50,055 nucleotides of DNA from an uncultured Sphingomonas sp. (GTDB lineage Bacteria > Pseudomonadota > Alphaproteobacteria > Sphingomonadales > Sphingomonadaceae): the NCBI GenBank assembly GCA_913777325.1, contig CAJYSA010000058.1:1-50055 (forward strand), read 5' to 3'. Made by a program: the position numbers and the translations under genes. Positions 16,632 through 25,685 of the stretch are shown piece after piece (position 1 is the stretch's first letter; each line of letters starts with the position of its first letter). Under the pieces are notes generated by a model. That model made no database searches, was not told the DNA's origin, and was given only the letters and a program-made list of their open reading frames with translations.

Positions 16632-18143
16632 TCACAGCCCGATACGCGACGCCAGCCAGCGCGCGGCGGCCTCGGGCGATTGCTTGTCGCGGTCACGGTC
16701 GACCCGGTAATTGGCTTCGCGCATCGCGGTCACCGGGATGCGCCCGATCAGGGGGCGCAGCGCGGCGGCGAAGCGCGCATCGTCGCGATGCGCGGGGGAC
16801 ACCAGCAGGATCGCATCATAGCCCGGGATCGCATGACGCGGATCGGTCAGCACCGTCAGCCGGTCGGCGGCGATCCGCCCGTCCGAGGAAAAGGCGCTGA
16901 TGACGTCGGCGCGCCCGCTGTCCAGCGCGCGGTACATGAAGGTCGGGCTATACGGCGTCGCGGCGGCGAAGCGCAGCGGATAGGCGCGGCGGATCGCCTG
17001 CCATTCGGGGCGATCGAGGAACTCCAGGTCGGCGCCGAAGCGCAGCCGCGGCGCGACCCGGACCAGATCGTCGAGCGTCGCGATCCCCTGCCCCGCCGCA
17101 TCGCGTCCGCGCATCGCGAAGGCATACGCGTTTTCGAATCCCAACGGTCCCAGCAGCGTCACGCCGCGCGAGGTTCGCGTCCAGTCGCCGATCGCGCGAA
17201 GCTGCTCGGCACGCGGCGGCGTGTCGCTGCGATGCATCGCGGCGGTCCACAAGGTACCGGCATATTCGACGTAGACGTCGATATCCCCGCCCGCGACCGC
17301 GCCGAACGCCACCGCCGAACCCAGCCCGTCGCGGTAGCTCACCGCATAGCCCGCGCGCTCGAGCTGCGCGCCGATCAGCCGGGCGAGGATATATTGCTCG
17401 GAAAAGTTCTTCGCGCCGATCACGATCCGGCGTTCGGACACGTGCCACAGCGGCAAGCTCGACGCCGCGACCGCCAGCCCAAGCATGGCGAGCGCCAGCC
17501 ACACCCGCCGCCACCGCCGCGCGCGCGCCGCACGCTCCGCCATGCCCAGCAACAGGTCGACTCCCAGCGCCAGCCCCGCCGCGCCCACGCATCCGGCGAT
17601 CACCAGCGTCCATGCCTGCGTCTGCAATCCGGCGAAGATCAGGTCGCCCAGGCTCGGCTGCCCCACCGTGGTCGACAACGTCGCCGCGCCGATCGTCCAC
17701 ACCGCCGCGGTCCGCACGCCGGCCATCGCGATCGGCAGTACCAGCGGCAGCTCGACGATGCGCAGCTTCTGCGCCCCCGTCATGCCGATGCCGTCCGCCG
17801 CCTCCAGCACCGCCGGGTCCAGCCCGCGCAATCCGGTGACGATATTGCGCACGATCGGCAGCAGCGCATAGAGCGTCAGCGCCAGCAGCGCGGGCAGGAA
17901 GCCCAGCGCAGGCACGCCATGCCCCACCCACAGCAGCGCCGGATAGAAGAGCGCGAGCAATGCGAGGCTGGGGATCGTCTGCACCAGGCTGGCGGCGCCC
18001 AGCACCACCGCCGCCAGGCGCGGGGCACGCGCGGCGCGTATCGCCAGCGGCACGCCGATCGCCAGCGCGAGCGCCAGCGCCGCCATCGCCAGCAGCAGAT
18101 GCTGCGCGGCGAGCGCCGGCACCCGGGCGAAGGCGTCGCTCAT
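16632..18143 (-). CDS. Fused ABC permease / substrate-binding protein, OpuB/OpuC (quaternary amine) family
   Basis: 503 residues in two domains. Residues 1-230 form the permease, with about six membrane segments and the EAA loop EAADGIGMTGAQKLRIVELPLVLP-like region at 114-137. From about 239 (IVIGAKNFSEQYILARLIG) to the end is an OpuAC/ProX-type binding domain, which would face the periplasm. The same fusion occurs in choline/betaine importers and in EgtU-type ergothioneine importers, so the ligand should be left open. The ATG overlaps the ATPase stop as ATGA. The gene ends 4 bases from the convergent receptor gene. Confidence 0.9.
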   Translation of the reverse strand: MSDAFARVPALAAQHLLLAMAALALALAIGVPLAIRAARAPRLAAVVLGAASLVQTIPSLALLALFYPALLWVGHGVPALGFLPALLALTLYALLPIVRNIVTGLRGLDPAVLEAADGIGMTGAQKLRIVELPLVLPIAMAGVRTAAVWTIGAATLSTTVGQPSLGDLIFAGLQTQAWTLVIAGCVGAAGLALGVDLLLGMAERAARARRWRRVWLALAMLGLAVAASSLPLWHVSERRIVIGAKNFSEQYILARLIGAQLERAGYAVSYRDGLGSAVAFGAVAGGDIDVYVEYAGTLWTAAMHRSDTPPRAEQLRAIGDWTRTSRGVTLLGPLGFENAYAFAMRGRDAAGQGIATLDDLVRVAPRLRFGADLEFLDRPEWQAIRRAYPLRFAAATPYSPTFMYRALDSGRADVISAFSSDGRIAADRLTVLTDPRHAIPGYDAILLVSPAHRDDARFAAALRPLIGRIPVTAMREANYRVDRDRDKQSPEAAARWLASRIGL

Positions 18144-18907
18144 GGCGCCAACGCCGCGAGCCGCGCCGCCTGCGCGCGCGGCACCGCGACCAGCGCCTGC
18201 GCCGCCTCACCGCCCGCCCCCGCCAGCAGCGCGGCGGGCGCCTCGTCCGCCACGACCCGCCCGCCGGCCATCACCACCACCCGCGTCGCGAGCAGCAGCG
18301 CCTCGGCCATGTCGTGCGTCACCATGATCGTGGTGAGTGCCAGTTGATCGTGGAGCCGCCGCACCGCACCGGCGAGCGACTCGCGGGTTACGGGATCCAG
18401 CGCGCCGAACGGCTCATCCATCAGCAGCAATCCGGGGCGCGTCACCAGTGCACGTGCCACCCCGACGCGCTGGCGCTGTCCGCCCGACAATTCGGCGGGC
18501 ATCCGCGTCGCGACGCCGCGCGGCAGCTCGACCAGGTCGAGCATCGCCTCCACCCGTGCCGCGTCGGGCGCGCGCGCGATCCGCAGCGGCAGCGCAATAT
18601 TCTCCGCAACGCTCAGGTGCGGAAACAGCCCGACGTCCTGAAAGACATAGCCGATCCGCCGCCGCAGCGCCGGGGCGGGCTGCGCGGCGACATCCCGCCC
18701 ATCGAGCAGCACGCGGCCGGCGTCGGGCACGACCAGCCGGTTGATGGTCTTCAGCAGCGTCGACTTGCCCGATCCCGACGCGCCCACCAGCGCGACGAAG
18801 CTGCCCGCCGCGATCTCCAGCGACACGTCGGCGATCGCGGCGGCATCGCCATAGCGTTTGGCCACCGCCTCGAAGATCACCGCCGGTCCGGACGAAAAAG
18901 CTGGCAT
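18140..18907 (-). CDS. ABC transporter ATP-binding protein of the OpuB/OpuC-type importer
   Basis: 255 residues. Walker A GASGSGKST (42-50), Q-loop region GYVFQDVGLFPHLSV, signature LSGGQRQRVGVAR and Walker B LLLMDEPFGALDP are intact. It powers the fused permease/binding protein encoded next, with which it overlaps by ATGA. There is no C-terminal CBS domain of the OpuAA type, so osmotic sensing through CBS is not indicated. The start is the ATG at 18907 (MPAFSSGP); the longer open frame would overlap the divergent SDR gene and has no similarity. Confidence 0.93.
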   Translation of the reverse strand: MPAFSSGPAVIFEAVAKRYGDAAAIADVSLEIAAGSFVALVGASGSGKSTLLKTINRLVVPDAGRVLLDGRDVAAQPAPALRRRIGYVFQDVGLFPHLSVAENIALPLRIARAPDAARVEAMLDLVELPRGVATRMPAELSGGQRQRVGVARALVTRPGLLLMDEPFGALDPVTRESLAGAVRRLHDQLALTTIMVTHDMAEALLLATRVVVMAGGRVVADEAPAALLAGAGGEAAQALVAVPRAQAARLAALAP

Positions 18908-18965
18908 CGCCAACGGTGATGCGGGAAGCGTGCGCGGGTCACAAGCGATAAGGCGGGAGATAGGC

Positions 18966-19739
18966 ATGAAGGCGATGCTGGTCACGGGCGGCGGCTCGGG
19001 CATCGGGCGCGCGGTGGCGCAGGTGTTCAGCGCGCGCGGCTGGCGCGTCGGGCTGGCGGATATCGATGCGCAGGGGCTGAAGGACAGCGCCGCGCTGCTA
19101 CCGGCCGATCGCACCACCACGCACGTCATGGACGTCCGCGATCCCTCGGAATGGGAGGAGGTGCTCGCCGATTTCGCGCAGGCCAGCGGCGGGCGGCTCG
19201 ACGTGCTGTTCAACAACGCAGGGATCGCGGCGGGTGGCCCGTTCGGCGAGATCGGGCTCGACGCGATCGACCGCGTGATCGACGTCAATTTCCGTGGGCT
19301 GACCTATGGCGCGCGGATGGCCTATCCGTATCTGAAGGCGACGCCGGGCGCCTGCCTGCTCAACACCGCCTCGGCCTCGGCGATCTACGGCTCGGCGGGG
19401 CTGGCGATCTACTCGGCGACGAAGTTCGCGGTGCGCGGGCTGACCGAGGCGCTGGATGGCGAATGGGCAGCGGAGGGAATCCGGGTCCGCTCGCTGATGC
19501 CCAGCTTCATCGACACGAACCTGCTGTCGGCGGGCATCCCGGGCACGAACTATACCGCGCGCGATCTGGTGGTGCGGCGCAAGCTGGAGTTCACCCCGGT
19601 CGAGGCGGTCGCGGAAAAGGCGTGGGCGGCGGTCCACGGCGACCGCGTCCACACGGTGGTGGGCAAGACCGCGGAGCGCATGGCGTTCGCGGCGCGCTGG
19701 ATGCCGGGCCGTCTTCGCGCGATGATGCGCGCGCGCTGA
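18966..19739 (+). CDS. Short-chain dehydrogenase/reductase
   Basis: 257 residues, classical SDR. The cofactor loop TGGGSGIGR (7-15), the Asp that follows the second strand (ADID, favouring NAD), NNAG near 89-92 and the catalytic YSATK are in place, with the Ser in the TASAS strand. The C-terminal part has the VRSLMPSFIDTNLL segment. Substrate cannot be deduced. It is divergent from the ABC importer by 58 bases. The frame is open upstream, but the ATG at 18966 has GGCGGGAGATAGG before it and gives the standard N-terminus. Confidence 0.88.
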   Translation: MKAMLVTGGGSGIGRAVAQVFSARGWRVGLADIDAQGLKDSAALLPADRTTTHVMDVRDPSEWEEVLADFAQASGGRLDVLFNNAGIAAGGPFGEIGLDAIDRVIDVNFRGLTYGARMAYPYLKATPGACLLNTASASAIYGSAGLAIYSATKFAVRGLTEALDGEWAAEGIRVRSLMPSFIDTNLLSAGIPGTNYTARDLVVRRKLEFTPVEAVAEKAWAAVHGDRVHTVVGKTAERMAFAARWMPGRLRAMMRAR

Positions 19740-19749
19740 CGCTCGTTAC

Positions 19750-19827
19750 CCGTCATTGCGAGCAAAGCGAAGCAATCCGGGGCGCCCTGATGGGACACCG
19801 GACCGCTGCACCAGGCTCGCAATGACG
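19750..19827. repeat. REP-like palindromic element, copy 2 (degraded)
   Basis: The left arm at 19750-19780 matches the 6905-6935 arm closely (CCGTCATTGCGAGC, then AAGCGAAGCAATCC). The right side keeps only about 13 bp of the inverted copy (GCTCGCAATGACG at 19815-19827). It lies between the convergent SDR and dnaN genes. Confidence 0.75.
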
Positions 19828-19871
19828 TTCCGCCGGAAGGCGCCGCGCGCCCGCTGGCTACGACAATCCGG

Positions 19872-20975
19872 TCAGACCCGCATCGGCATCAGAACGTAGA
19901 GCGCCGGGCTCTTGTCGTTCTCGCGGATCAGCGTCGGCGCGGCGGCGTCGGCCAGATGGACCTCCACCTGATCGGTGCCGATTTGCCCCAGAATATCCAT
20001 CAGATAGCGGCTGTTGAAGCCGATCTCGAACGGCGCGGCGGCATAATCGCCCGGCACTTCCTCGGCGGCGGTACCGTTCTCGGGGCTGGTGACCGACAGC
20101 GTGATCTTGTCACGGTCCAGCGCCATCTTCACAGCGCGCGTCTTCTCGGTCGCGATGGTCGAGACGCGATCGACCCCCTCCATGAAGCTCTTGGGATCGA
20201 GCTTCAGGATCTTGTCGTTCGCGGTCGGGATCACGCGGCTGTAATCCGGGAACGTGCCGTCGATCAGCTTCGAGGTCAGGATCGCCTGCCCCAAGTCGAA
20301 GCGGATCTTGGTGCCCGACAGCGACACGCCGACCGACCCGTCGACCTCGTCGAGCAGCTTGCGCAGCTCCGCGATGCACTTCCGGGGCACGATCACGTCG
20401 GGCATTCCGCTCGCGCCCTCGGGCTGCTCCACCGTCACGCGCGCCAGACGGTGACCGTCGGTGGCCGCGGCCTTCAGCACGCCCTCGGCCACGTGCAGGA
20501 AGATGCCGTTCAGATAGTAGCGCGTCTCCTCGGTGGAGATCGCGAAGCGCGTCTTGTCGATGATCTGCTTCAGCGTCTCGGCGGGCAGTTCGAACTGCGT
20601 CGGCAACTCGCCCTCGGCGATCACCGGGAAATCGTCACGCGGCAGCGTGCCCAGCGAGAAGCGTGCGCGCCCCGCGACGATCGTCATCCGCCCCTCGGCG
20701 GCGGTCAGCGACACCTGCGCCCCCTCGGGCAGCTTGCGCGCAATATCGAACAGCGTGTGCGCCGACACGGTGGTCGCGCCCGGCTGGTCCACCGCCGCCG
20801 CGACGCTTTCATTGATCTGCAGGTCCAGGTCGGTCGCCATCAGGCGGAGCTGCCCCTCGGCGGTCGCCTCCAGCAGCACGTTCGACAGGATCGGGATGGT
20901 GTTGCGCCGCTCCACCACCGACTGGACATGGCTCAGCCCCTTCAGCAGCGTCGCGCGTTCGATCGTCGCCTTCAT
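19872..20975 (-). CDS. dnaN: DNA polymerase III subunit beta (sliding clamp)
   Basis: Ring-forming processivity clamp for DNA replication. 367 residues, as expected. Begins MKATIERATLLKGLSHVQSVVERRNTIPILSNV-like sequence typical of alphaproteobacterial clamps and ends in the conserved PMRV (ALYVLMPMRV), the region that lines the partner-binding pocket. The ATG at 20975 is used; an upstream in-frame start at 21002 would add nine residues without similarity. It is not next to dnaA, gyrB or recF here, which is usual in Sphingomonadales. A degraded REP element lies beyond its 3' end. Confidence 0.98.
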   Translation of the reverse strand: MKATIERATLLKGLSHVQSVVERRNTIPILSNVLLEATAEGQLRLMATDLDLQINESVAAAVDQPGATTVSAHTLFDIARKLPEGAQVSLTAAEGRMTIVAGRARFSLGTLPRDDFPVIAEGELPTQFELPAETLKQIIDKTRFAISTEETRYYLNGIFLHVAEGVLKAAATDGHRLARVTVEQPEGASGMPDVIVPRKCIAELRKLLDEVDGSVGVSLSGTKIRFDLGQAILTSKLIDGTFPDYSRVIPTANDKILKLDPKSFMEGVDRVSTIATEKTRAVKMALDRDKITLSVTSPENGTAAEEVPGDYAAAPFEIGFNSRYLMDILGQIGTDQVEVHLADAAAPTLIRENDKSPALYVLMPMRV

Positions 20976-21035
20976 CGTCACTTCCCCCGGCCCGCAGGTC
21001 ACTCACCAGGGGCAATTGGCCGATTCTTCCTAGCC

Positions 21036-21069
21036 AAAAAGAAAGGGCGGGAGCAAGCGCCCCCGCCCC
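21036..21069 (-). terminator. Rho-independent terminator after the outer membrane barrel gene
   Basis: Read on the minus strand: GGGCGGGGGC, a short loop, GCTCCCGCCC (10-bp stem with one G-U pair), then TTTCTTTTT. It begins about 24 bases after the stop codon at 21093. This is the clearest intrinsic terminator in the window. Confidence 0.85.
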
Positions 21070-21092
21070 ATCGAATCCGCGACGGCGGTAAA

Positions 21093-21707
21093 TCAGAAGC
21101 GGATGCCCAACCCCGCCATCAACTGGTGGCGATCGAGATCGATGTCATAGCCGTCCAGATCGCCGTAGTGCGAATAGCGATATTCGGCGGTGACGAACGA
21201 CGTCGGCGTCAGCTTGTATTCAAGCCCCGCACCCAGGCGGAAACCGCCCAGATTGGTCTTGTCGATCAGCTCGTTGTCCGACGTGGTGGTCGCCTGATAG
21301 CGGCTCTCGACACGCGCGTTGGTATAGCCGCCCTTGCCGTAGATCATCGCCTGCGGCGAGATGACGTAGCCGAGCCGCCCGCCGACGTAGAAGTCGCGCC
21401 CGGCCTCCACCGACAGCCGGTCGCCCGCGGTCACCGCATTGTAGCTGCGCACCTTCGTCGTCGCATCGGTCAGTTCGCCGTCGATGCCATAGACGATGTT
21501 GCCGCGCTGGAAATCATAGCCGATGCGCCCGCCATAGCCCAGGCCTTCGCGGCCCTCCGAATTGCCGTCGCCGCCGTCCTGCACGTTGTCGTACCCGGCC
21601 AGCACCTCGACGCGGCCACCCTCGAACGAGCCGTTCGCCGGGCCGTCCTGCGCCATCGCCGGGGTCGCCACGGCCACCGCCAGAACTGCCATCGCAAGCT
21701 TACGCAT
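21093..21707 (-). CDS. Outer membrane beta-barrel protein (porin/Omp25-like family)
   Basis: 204 residues. A signal peptide (MRKLAMAVLAVAVATPAMAQ) precedes alternating hydrophobic strands ending in HQLMAGLGIRF, whose terminal Phe marks an outer membrane barrel. Features such as GRIGYDFQRGNIVYGIDGE and SFVTAEYRYSHYGD are typical of the eight-stranded OmpA-like/Omp25 barrels of Alphaproteobacteria. There is no C-terminal peptidoglycan-binding domain. The role is probably structural or in surface stability. It is followed by a strong terminator, so it forms its own transcript. Confidence 0.9.
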   Translation of the reverse strand: MRKLAMAVLAVAVATPAMAQDGPANGSFEGGRVEVLAGYDNVQDGGDGNSEGREGLGYGGRIGYDFQRGNIVYGIDGELTDATTKVRSYNAVTAGDRLSVEAGRDFYVGGRLGYVISPQAMIYGKGGYTNARVESRYQATTTSDNELIDKTNLGGFRLGAGLEYKLTPTSFVTAEYRYSHYGDLDGYDIDLDRHQLMAGLGIRF

Positions 21708-21868
21708 GTCTCACTCCATCTCACGCACCCCGAACGTTGGGGCGTGCGGGGACAAATACGCGGCGCGGCGGTCGTTGCATGAACCTGACATAAACAGGAA
21801 AATCCGTTGCGCTTCGGCCACACTGATATCGGTTGCCTTCGTGGGTGGCGGCGGCAACAGCGCTAGGG

Positions 21869-22342
21869 ATGATGATTGCATTTGCCTTGCTGTCCGCAGC
21901 CGCGCCAGTGCGCGAGCCGCTCGGCATGTGGCAGCGGTGGGTGGCGCTGCGTGAGACACCGGGGCCACGCTGCGTCGCAATTGCCCAGCCGCTGCGGCGC
22001 GACGGCAGTACCGACCGGCGCGGCGGCTACGCGCTGGTCGCGGTGCGACAGGGCATGGCGCGGGCGCCGGCGATCGTCTTCCGCTTGACGCGGACGCGGG
22101 GCAGCGGGGCGCCCGTGACGCTGGTCATCGGGGAGCGGCGCTTCGCGCTGACGGGTGACGACCGGGTCGCGCGGGCCGGGGATGCCGCGACCGATCGCGC
22201 GATCGTCGGCGCGATGCGCGGCGCGGCGGCGATGACGCTGACCACGCTGGACGCGCGCGGACGGTCGATCGGCGACACCTATCCGCTTGCCGGTGCGGCC
22301 ACCGCGATCGACGCGGCGCAGTTGGGATGCGCCGGGCGGTAA
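21869..22342 (+). CDS. Small exported protein, possibly invasion-associated locus B (IalB)-like
   Basis: 157 residues from the ATG at 21869. An N-terminal hydrophobic segment ([13 protein letters not shown]) suggests export. The mature part has a Trp-Arg-x-Trp motif, one Cys near residue 35 (PRCVAIAQP) and a second near the C-terminus (QLGCAGR), a spacing that fits the disulfide-bonded IalB fold. [14 protein letters not shown] in the middle is also IalB-like. Family membership is suggested, not proven. It overlaps or abuts rlmN, so the two are probably co-transcribed. A TTG at 21833 is an alternative start. Confidence 0.6.
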   Translation: MMIAFALLSAAAPVREPLGMWQRWVALRETPGPRCVAIAQPLRRDGSTDRRGGYALVAVRQGMARAPAIVFRLTRTRGSGAPVTLVIGERRFALTGDDRVARAGDAATDRAIVGAMRGAAAMTLTTLDARGRSIGDTYPLAGAATAIDAAQLGCAGR

Positions 22343-22380
22343 CGCTGGAAAAATGCGGCGCGTTCGCCTATGTGCGCGCG

Positions 22381-23589
22381 ATGCTCACAGCCTCGGCCGC
22401 CCCCATGCCCATCCCCGGGCACATCGATCCCGTGACCGTGCCGCGCGCCAGTGCGCCGCGCACCGATGGGCGCATCGACCTGATCGGGCTGCCGCGCGAG
22501 GAACTGCGACAGGTGCTGGCGGAGGCGGGGCTGGACGCGCGTCAGGCGAAATTGCGCGCCAAGCAGATCTGGCACTGGATCTACAATCGCGGCGCAACCG
22601 AATTCTCGGTGATGACCGACATCGCCAAGGCGCAGCACCCGTGGCTGGCGGAGCGTTTCGTGATCGGGCGCCCGCAGGTGGTGGAGGCGCAGGTGTCGAC
22701 CGACGGCACGCGCAAGTGGCTGCTGCGGAGCGAGGACGGCCAGGATTACGAGGCGGTGTTCATTCCCGACGCCGATCGCGGCACGCTGTGTGTCTCCAGC
22801 CAGGTCGGCTGCACGCTCAACTGCCGCTTCTGCCACACCGGCACGATGCGGCTGGTGCGCAACCTGACCGCGGGCGAGATCGTCGGGCAGGTGATGCTGG
22901 CGCGCGACGCGCTCGGCGAATGGCCCAGCCAGCCCGAGGGGCGGATGCTGACCAACATCGTAATGATGGGGATGGGCGAGCCGCTGTATAACTTCGACGC
23001 GGTGCGCGACGCGCTGAAGCTGGTGATGGACGGCGACGGGCTGGCGCTCAGCAAGCGGCGGATCACGCTGTCGACCAGCGGCGTCGTGCCGATGATGGCA
23101 CGCGCGGGCGAGGAGATCGGCGTCAATCTGGCGGTGTCGCTCCATGCGGTGACCAAGGACGTGCGTGACGAGATCGTGCCGCTGAATCGCAAATACGGCA
23201 TCGAGGAATTGTTGCAGGCCTGCGCGGACTATCCCGGCGCCAACAACGCCCGCCGGATCACGTTCGAATACGTGATGCTGAAGGACAAGAACGATTCGGA
23301 TGCCGAGGCGCACGAGCTGGTCCGGCTGCTCAAGCACTACAAGCTGCCCGCCAAGGTCAATCTGATCCCCTTCAATCCGTGGCCGGGCGCCGATTACGAG
23401 ACCTCGACGCCTGAACGCGTGCGGCGGTTCAGCGAGATCATCTTCGAGGGCGGCATCTCCGCCCCGGTCCGCACCCCGCGCGGGCGCGACATCGACGCGG
23501 CGTGCGGGCAGTTGAAGACGGCGGCGGAGAAGAAGAGCCGCGCCGAACTCGACCGGCTGGCGGCGGAGAAGCAGGCCGCGCTTGGTTGA
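22381..23589 (+). CDS. rlmN: Dual-specificity RNA methyltransferase RlmN
   Basis: Radical SAM enzyme that methylates C2 of A2503 in 23S rRNA and A37 in some tRNAs. 402 residues from the ATG at 22381. The radical SAM cluster motif CTLNCRFC (Cys144, 148, 151) is intact. The N-terminal helical domain with [13 protein letters not shown]-type sequence and the [12 protein letters not shown]-like block are diagnostic. The start is uncertain: 22327 and 22405 are also possible, and none has a clear ribosome site. It overlaps the next gene by 8 bases. Confidence 0.95.
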   Translation: MLTASAAPMPIPGHIDPVTVPRASAPRTDGRIDLIGLPREELRQVLAEAGLDARQAKLRAKQIWHWIYNRGATEFSVMTDIAKAQHPWLAERFVIGRPQVVEAQVSTDGTRKWLLRSEDGQDYEAVFIPDADRGTLCVSSQVGCTLNCRFCHTGTMRLVRNLTAGEIVGQVMLARDALGEWPSQPEGRMLTNIVMMGMGEPLYNFDAVRDALKLVMDGDGLALSKRRITLSTSGVVPMMARAGEEIGVNLAVSLHAVTKDVRDEIVPLNRKYGIEELLQACADYPGANNARRITFEYVMLKDKNDSDAEAHELVRLLKHYKLPAKVNLIPFNPWPGADYETSTPERVRRFSEIIFEGGISAPVRTPRGRDIDAACGQLKTAAEKKSRAELDRLAAEKQAALG

Positions 23590-24340
23590 TGCCACCGGCG
23601 TGGCGCTCGCCGCCGGTGCGGGGGTCGTCGGCGGCATGATGAACGCGCTGGCGGGGGGCGGCACCTTCGCCACCATGCCCGCCTTGCTCGCGCTGGGCAC
23701 GCCCGCCAACATCGCCAATGCCACCTCCAACCTGGGGCTGATGCCCGGCGCCGCGGCCAGCGCCTGGAGCTTTCGCCGCGAGTTGCAGCCGGTCGGCGGC
23801 GTATCGGTGCGCGTGCTGGCCGCGATCACCTTCATCGCCGGTTTGCTGGGCAGCGTGTTGCTGGTTGTCACCCCCGGAGCGGCGTTCGACCTGATCGTGC
23901 CGTGGCTGCTGCTGATCGCCTTCGTCGCGATCGTCTTCGGGGCGCATGCGGCGGACTGGCTCGCGGCACGTGTCTCGATCGGCCCGCGCACCCTGATGAT
24001 CGTGCAGGCGGTGCTGGGCACCTATGGCGGCTATTTCGGCGGCGGGGTGGGGATCATGACCACCGCCACCTACGGCCTGCTGGCGGGCACCTCCCCGCGC
24101 GCGATGTTCGCACCCCGCACGCTGATGCTCGCTACCGCCAATTTCGCCGCCGCGATCGTGTTCATCGCCTGCGGCATGGTGCGCTGGGACGCGTGCCTGC
24201 CGATGCTGGCGGGCGGCATCCTCGGCGGCTGGCTGGGTGCGATCGTCGGCAAGCGACTGCCCGCGATCGTCGTGCGCTGGTGGACGATCCTGGTGACGGG
24301 CGCGACGACCGCGGTGTTCTTCGCCCGCGCCTATGGCTGA
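23582..24340 (+). CDS. TSUP family transporter (TauE/SafE-like)
   Basis: 252 residues and strongly hydrophobic, with about eight membrane segments. The N-terminal [16 protein letters not shown] and the internally repeated [11 protein letters not shown] are the two TSUP signature repeats. Members move sulfite, sulfonates or other small anions across the inner membrane; the substrate here is not indicated. The TTG start at 23582 overlaps the rlmN stop by 8 bases, consistent with coupled translation. No sulfur-metabolism gene is adjacent. Confidence 0.88.
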   Translation: MVDATGVALAAGAGVVGGMMNALAGGGTFATMPALLALGTPANIANATSNLGLMPGAAASAWSFRRELQPVGGVSVRVLAAITFIAGLLGSVLLVVTPGAAFDLIVPWLLLIAFVAIVFGAHAADWLAARVSIGPRTLMIVQAVLGTYGGYFGGGVGIMTTATYGLLAGTSPRAMFAPRTLMLATANFAAAIVFIACGMVRWDACLPMLAGGILGGWLGAIVGKRLPAIVVRWWTILVTGATTAVFFARAYG

Positions 24341-24360
24341 GCGCCGCTCGCAAAGACGAA

Positions 24361-24966
24361 TCAGCCCGGCCGCCGCATCGCGAACTTCCCGCCGACTTCG
24401 AAATAATCCGCCGGCCCGCCGCCACGCAGGATCGGGCGCGCGCGTTCGGTTCGGTAAACGCCGTCTTCCAGCATCGCGCGATCGATATGGATCGCGACCG
24501 CCTCGCCCATCACCAGCCAGCCCGGCAGGTCCGCTCCGTTCCGGTCGCGCAGTTGCACGATCTGCGTCACCTCGCACTCGAACTGCACCGGGCTGAGCGC
24601 CACGCGCGGCGGCGCGACGCGCGCTGACGGCAGCGTTTCCAGCCCGGCGCGGACGAACTCGTCCTCGTCGGTCGCCGCCGACGTCTCGTTCATCGCCACG
24701 GCGAGGTCGCGAGTCGCCAGGTTCCAGACGAACGCGCCACCCGCCCGCGCATTGGCCAGCGAGTCCTTCTCGCCCAGCGAGCAGAAGCCGACGATCGGCG
24801 GTCGATAGGAGAACAGGTTGAAGAAGCTGTACGGGGCAAGGTTGCGGCGCCCCTGCGCCGACACCGTGGACACCCAGCCGATCGGGCGCGGGGCGACGAT
24901 CGCGTTGAGCGGATCGTGGGCGAGGCCATGCCCGTGCGCGGGCTCGTAGAAATGCCATTCGGTCAT
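24361..24966 (-). CDS. Flavin reductase family protein (FMN-binding)
   Basis: 201 residues, with the split-barrel flavin reductase-like fold. The motif RPIGWVSTVSAQGRRNLAPYSFFN at about residues 27-50 is the FMN-binding block of the family, followed by a GFCSLGEKDSLAN-type strand. It likely binds FMN and acts as a small flavin reductase or oxidase; partner and substrate are unknown. The start at 24966 (MTEWHFYEP) is chosen because the upstream extension has no similarity. It is divergent from the cytochrome b gene by only 26 bases, so the two promoters must overlap. Confidence 0.88.
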   Translation of the reverse strand: MTEWHFYEPAHGHGLAHDPLNAIVAPRPIGWVSTVSAQGRRNLAPYSFFNLFSYRPPIVGFCSLGEKDSLANARAGGAFVWNLATRDLAVAMNETSAATDEDEFVRAGLETLPSARVAPPRVALSPVQFECEVTQIVQLRDRNGADLPGWLVMGEAVAIHIDRAMLEDGVYRTERARPILRGGGPADYFEVGGKFAMRRPG

Positions 24967-24992
24967 GCGCTTCGCTCTGCTAGGATCGCCGC

Positions 24993-25685
24993 ATGGCTGC
25001 AACCGTGATCCATCGTCATCGCCTCGCCACCCGCCTGTGGCATTGGGTGAATGCCGTGGCGATCGTCATCCTGATCGGCTCCGGGCTGGGGATCAGCAAC
25101 GCGCACCCGCGCCTGTATTGGGGCCGCTATGGCGCGAACTTCGACCATGCCTGGGCGCAGCTCCCGCGCTTCCCGGCGTGGTTGACGATCCCGGCGAACT
25201 ACAATCTGGCGATCTCGCGCCGCTGGCATCTGTTCTTCGCGCTGGTGCTCGCCTTCTCGCTGCTGGCGTTCATGATCGTCAGCCTGCTCAACCGGCATTT
25301 CCAGCGCGATCTTCGCGTGCGGCGAGGCGACGTTAGCGCCACGCATCTCGCCGCCGACGTGCGCGCGCATCTCGCCTTCCGCTTCCATGATCCCGAGGCG
25401 CCGGGCGAGTATAACGCACTGCAGAAGCTGAGCTATGTCGCGGTCATCTTCGTCGCATTGCCGCTGGTGATCTTCACCGGGCTGGCGTTGTCGCCGGGGA
25501 TGGATGCGGCCTGGCCGTGGCTGCTCGACGTGTTCGGGGGGCGGCAATCAGCCCGCTCGCTGCACTTCATCGCCATGATCGTGATCGCCGGGTTCACCGT
25601 CGTGCATCTCGTGCTGGTGATCCTGGCCGGGTGGCGGAACGAGGTGCGATCGATGCTGACCGGACGCTGGCGGGTGCCGGAATGA
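24993..25685 (+). CDS. Membrane cytochrome b (cytochrome b561/NiFe-hydrogenase b-subunit fold)
   Basis: 230 residues with four membrane segments. Candidate heme-ligand histidines sit in LWHWVNAV (helix 1), RRWHLFFAL (helix 2) and LHFIAMIVIAGFTVVHLVLV (last helix). A soluble loop of about 60 residues separates helices 2 and 3. The stop overlaps the next gene, a molybdopterin-binding lipoprotein, as ATGA, so the pair very probably forms one quinol-linked redox complex. This resembles the logic of MsrPQ, but the membrane protein is not MsrQ. Confidence 0.88.
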   Translation: MAATVIHRHRLATRLWHWVNAVAIVILIGSGLGISNAHPRLYWGRYGANFDHAWAQLPRFPAWLTIPANYNLAISRRWHLFFALVLAFSLLAFMIVSLLNRHFQRDLRVRRGDVSATHLAADVRAHLAFRFHDPEAPGEYNALQKLSYVAVIFVALPLVIFTGLALSPGMDAAWPWLLDVFGGRQSARSLHFIAMIVIAGFTVVHLVLVILAGWRNEVRSMLTGRWRVPE

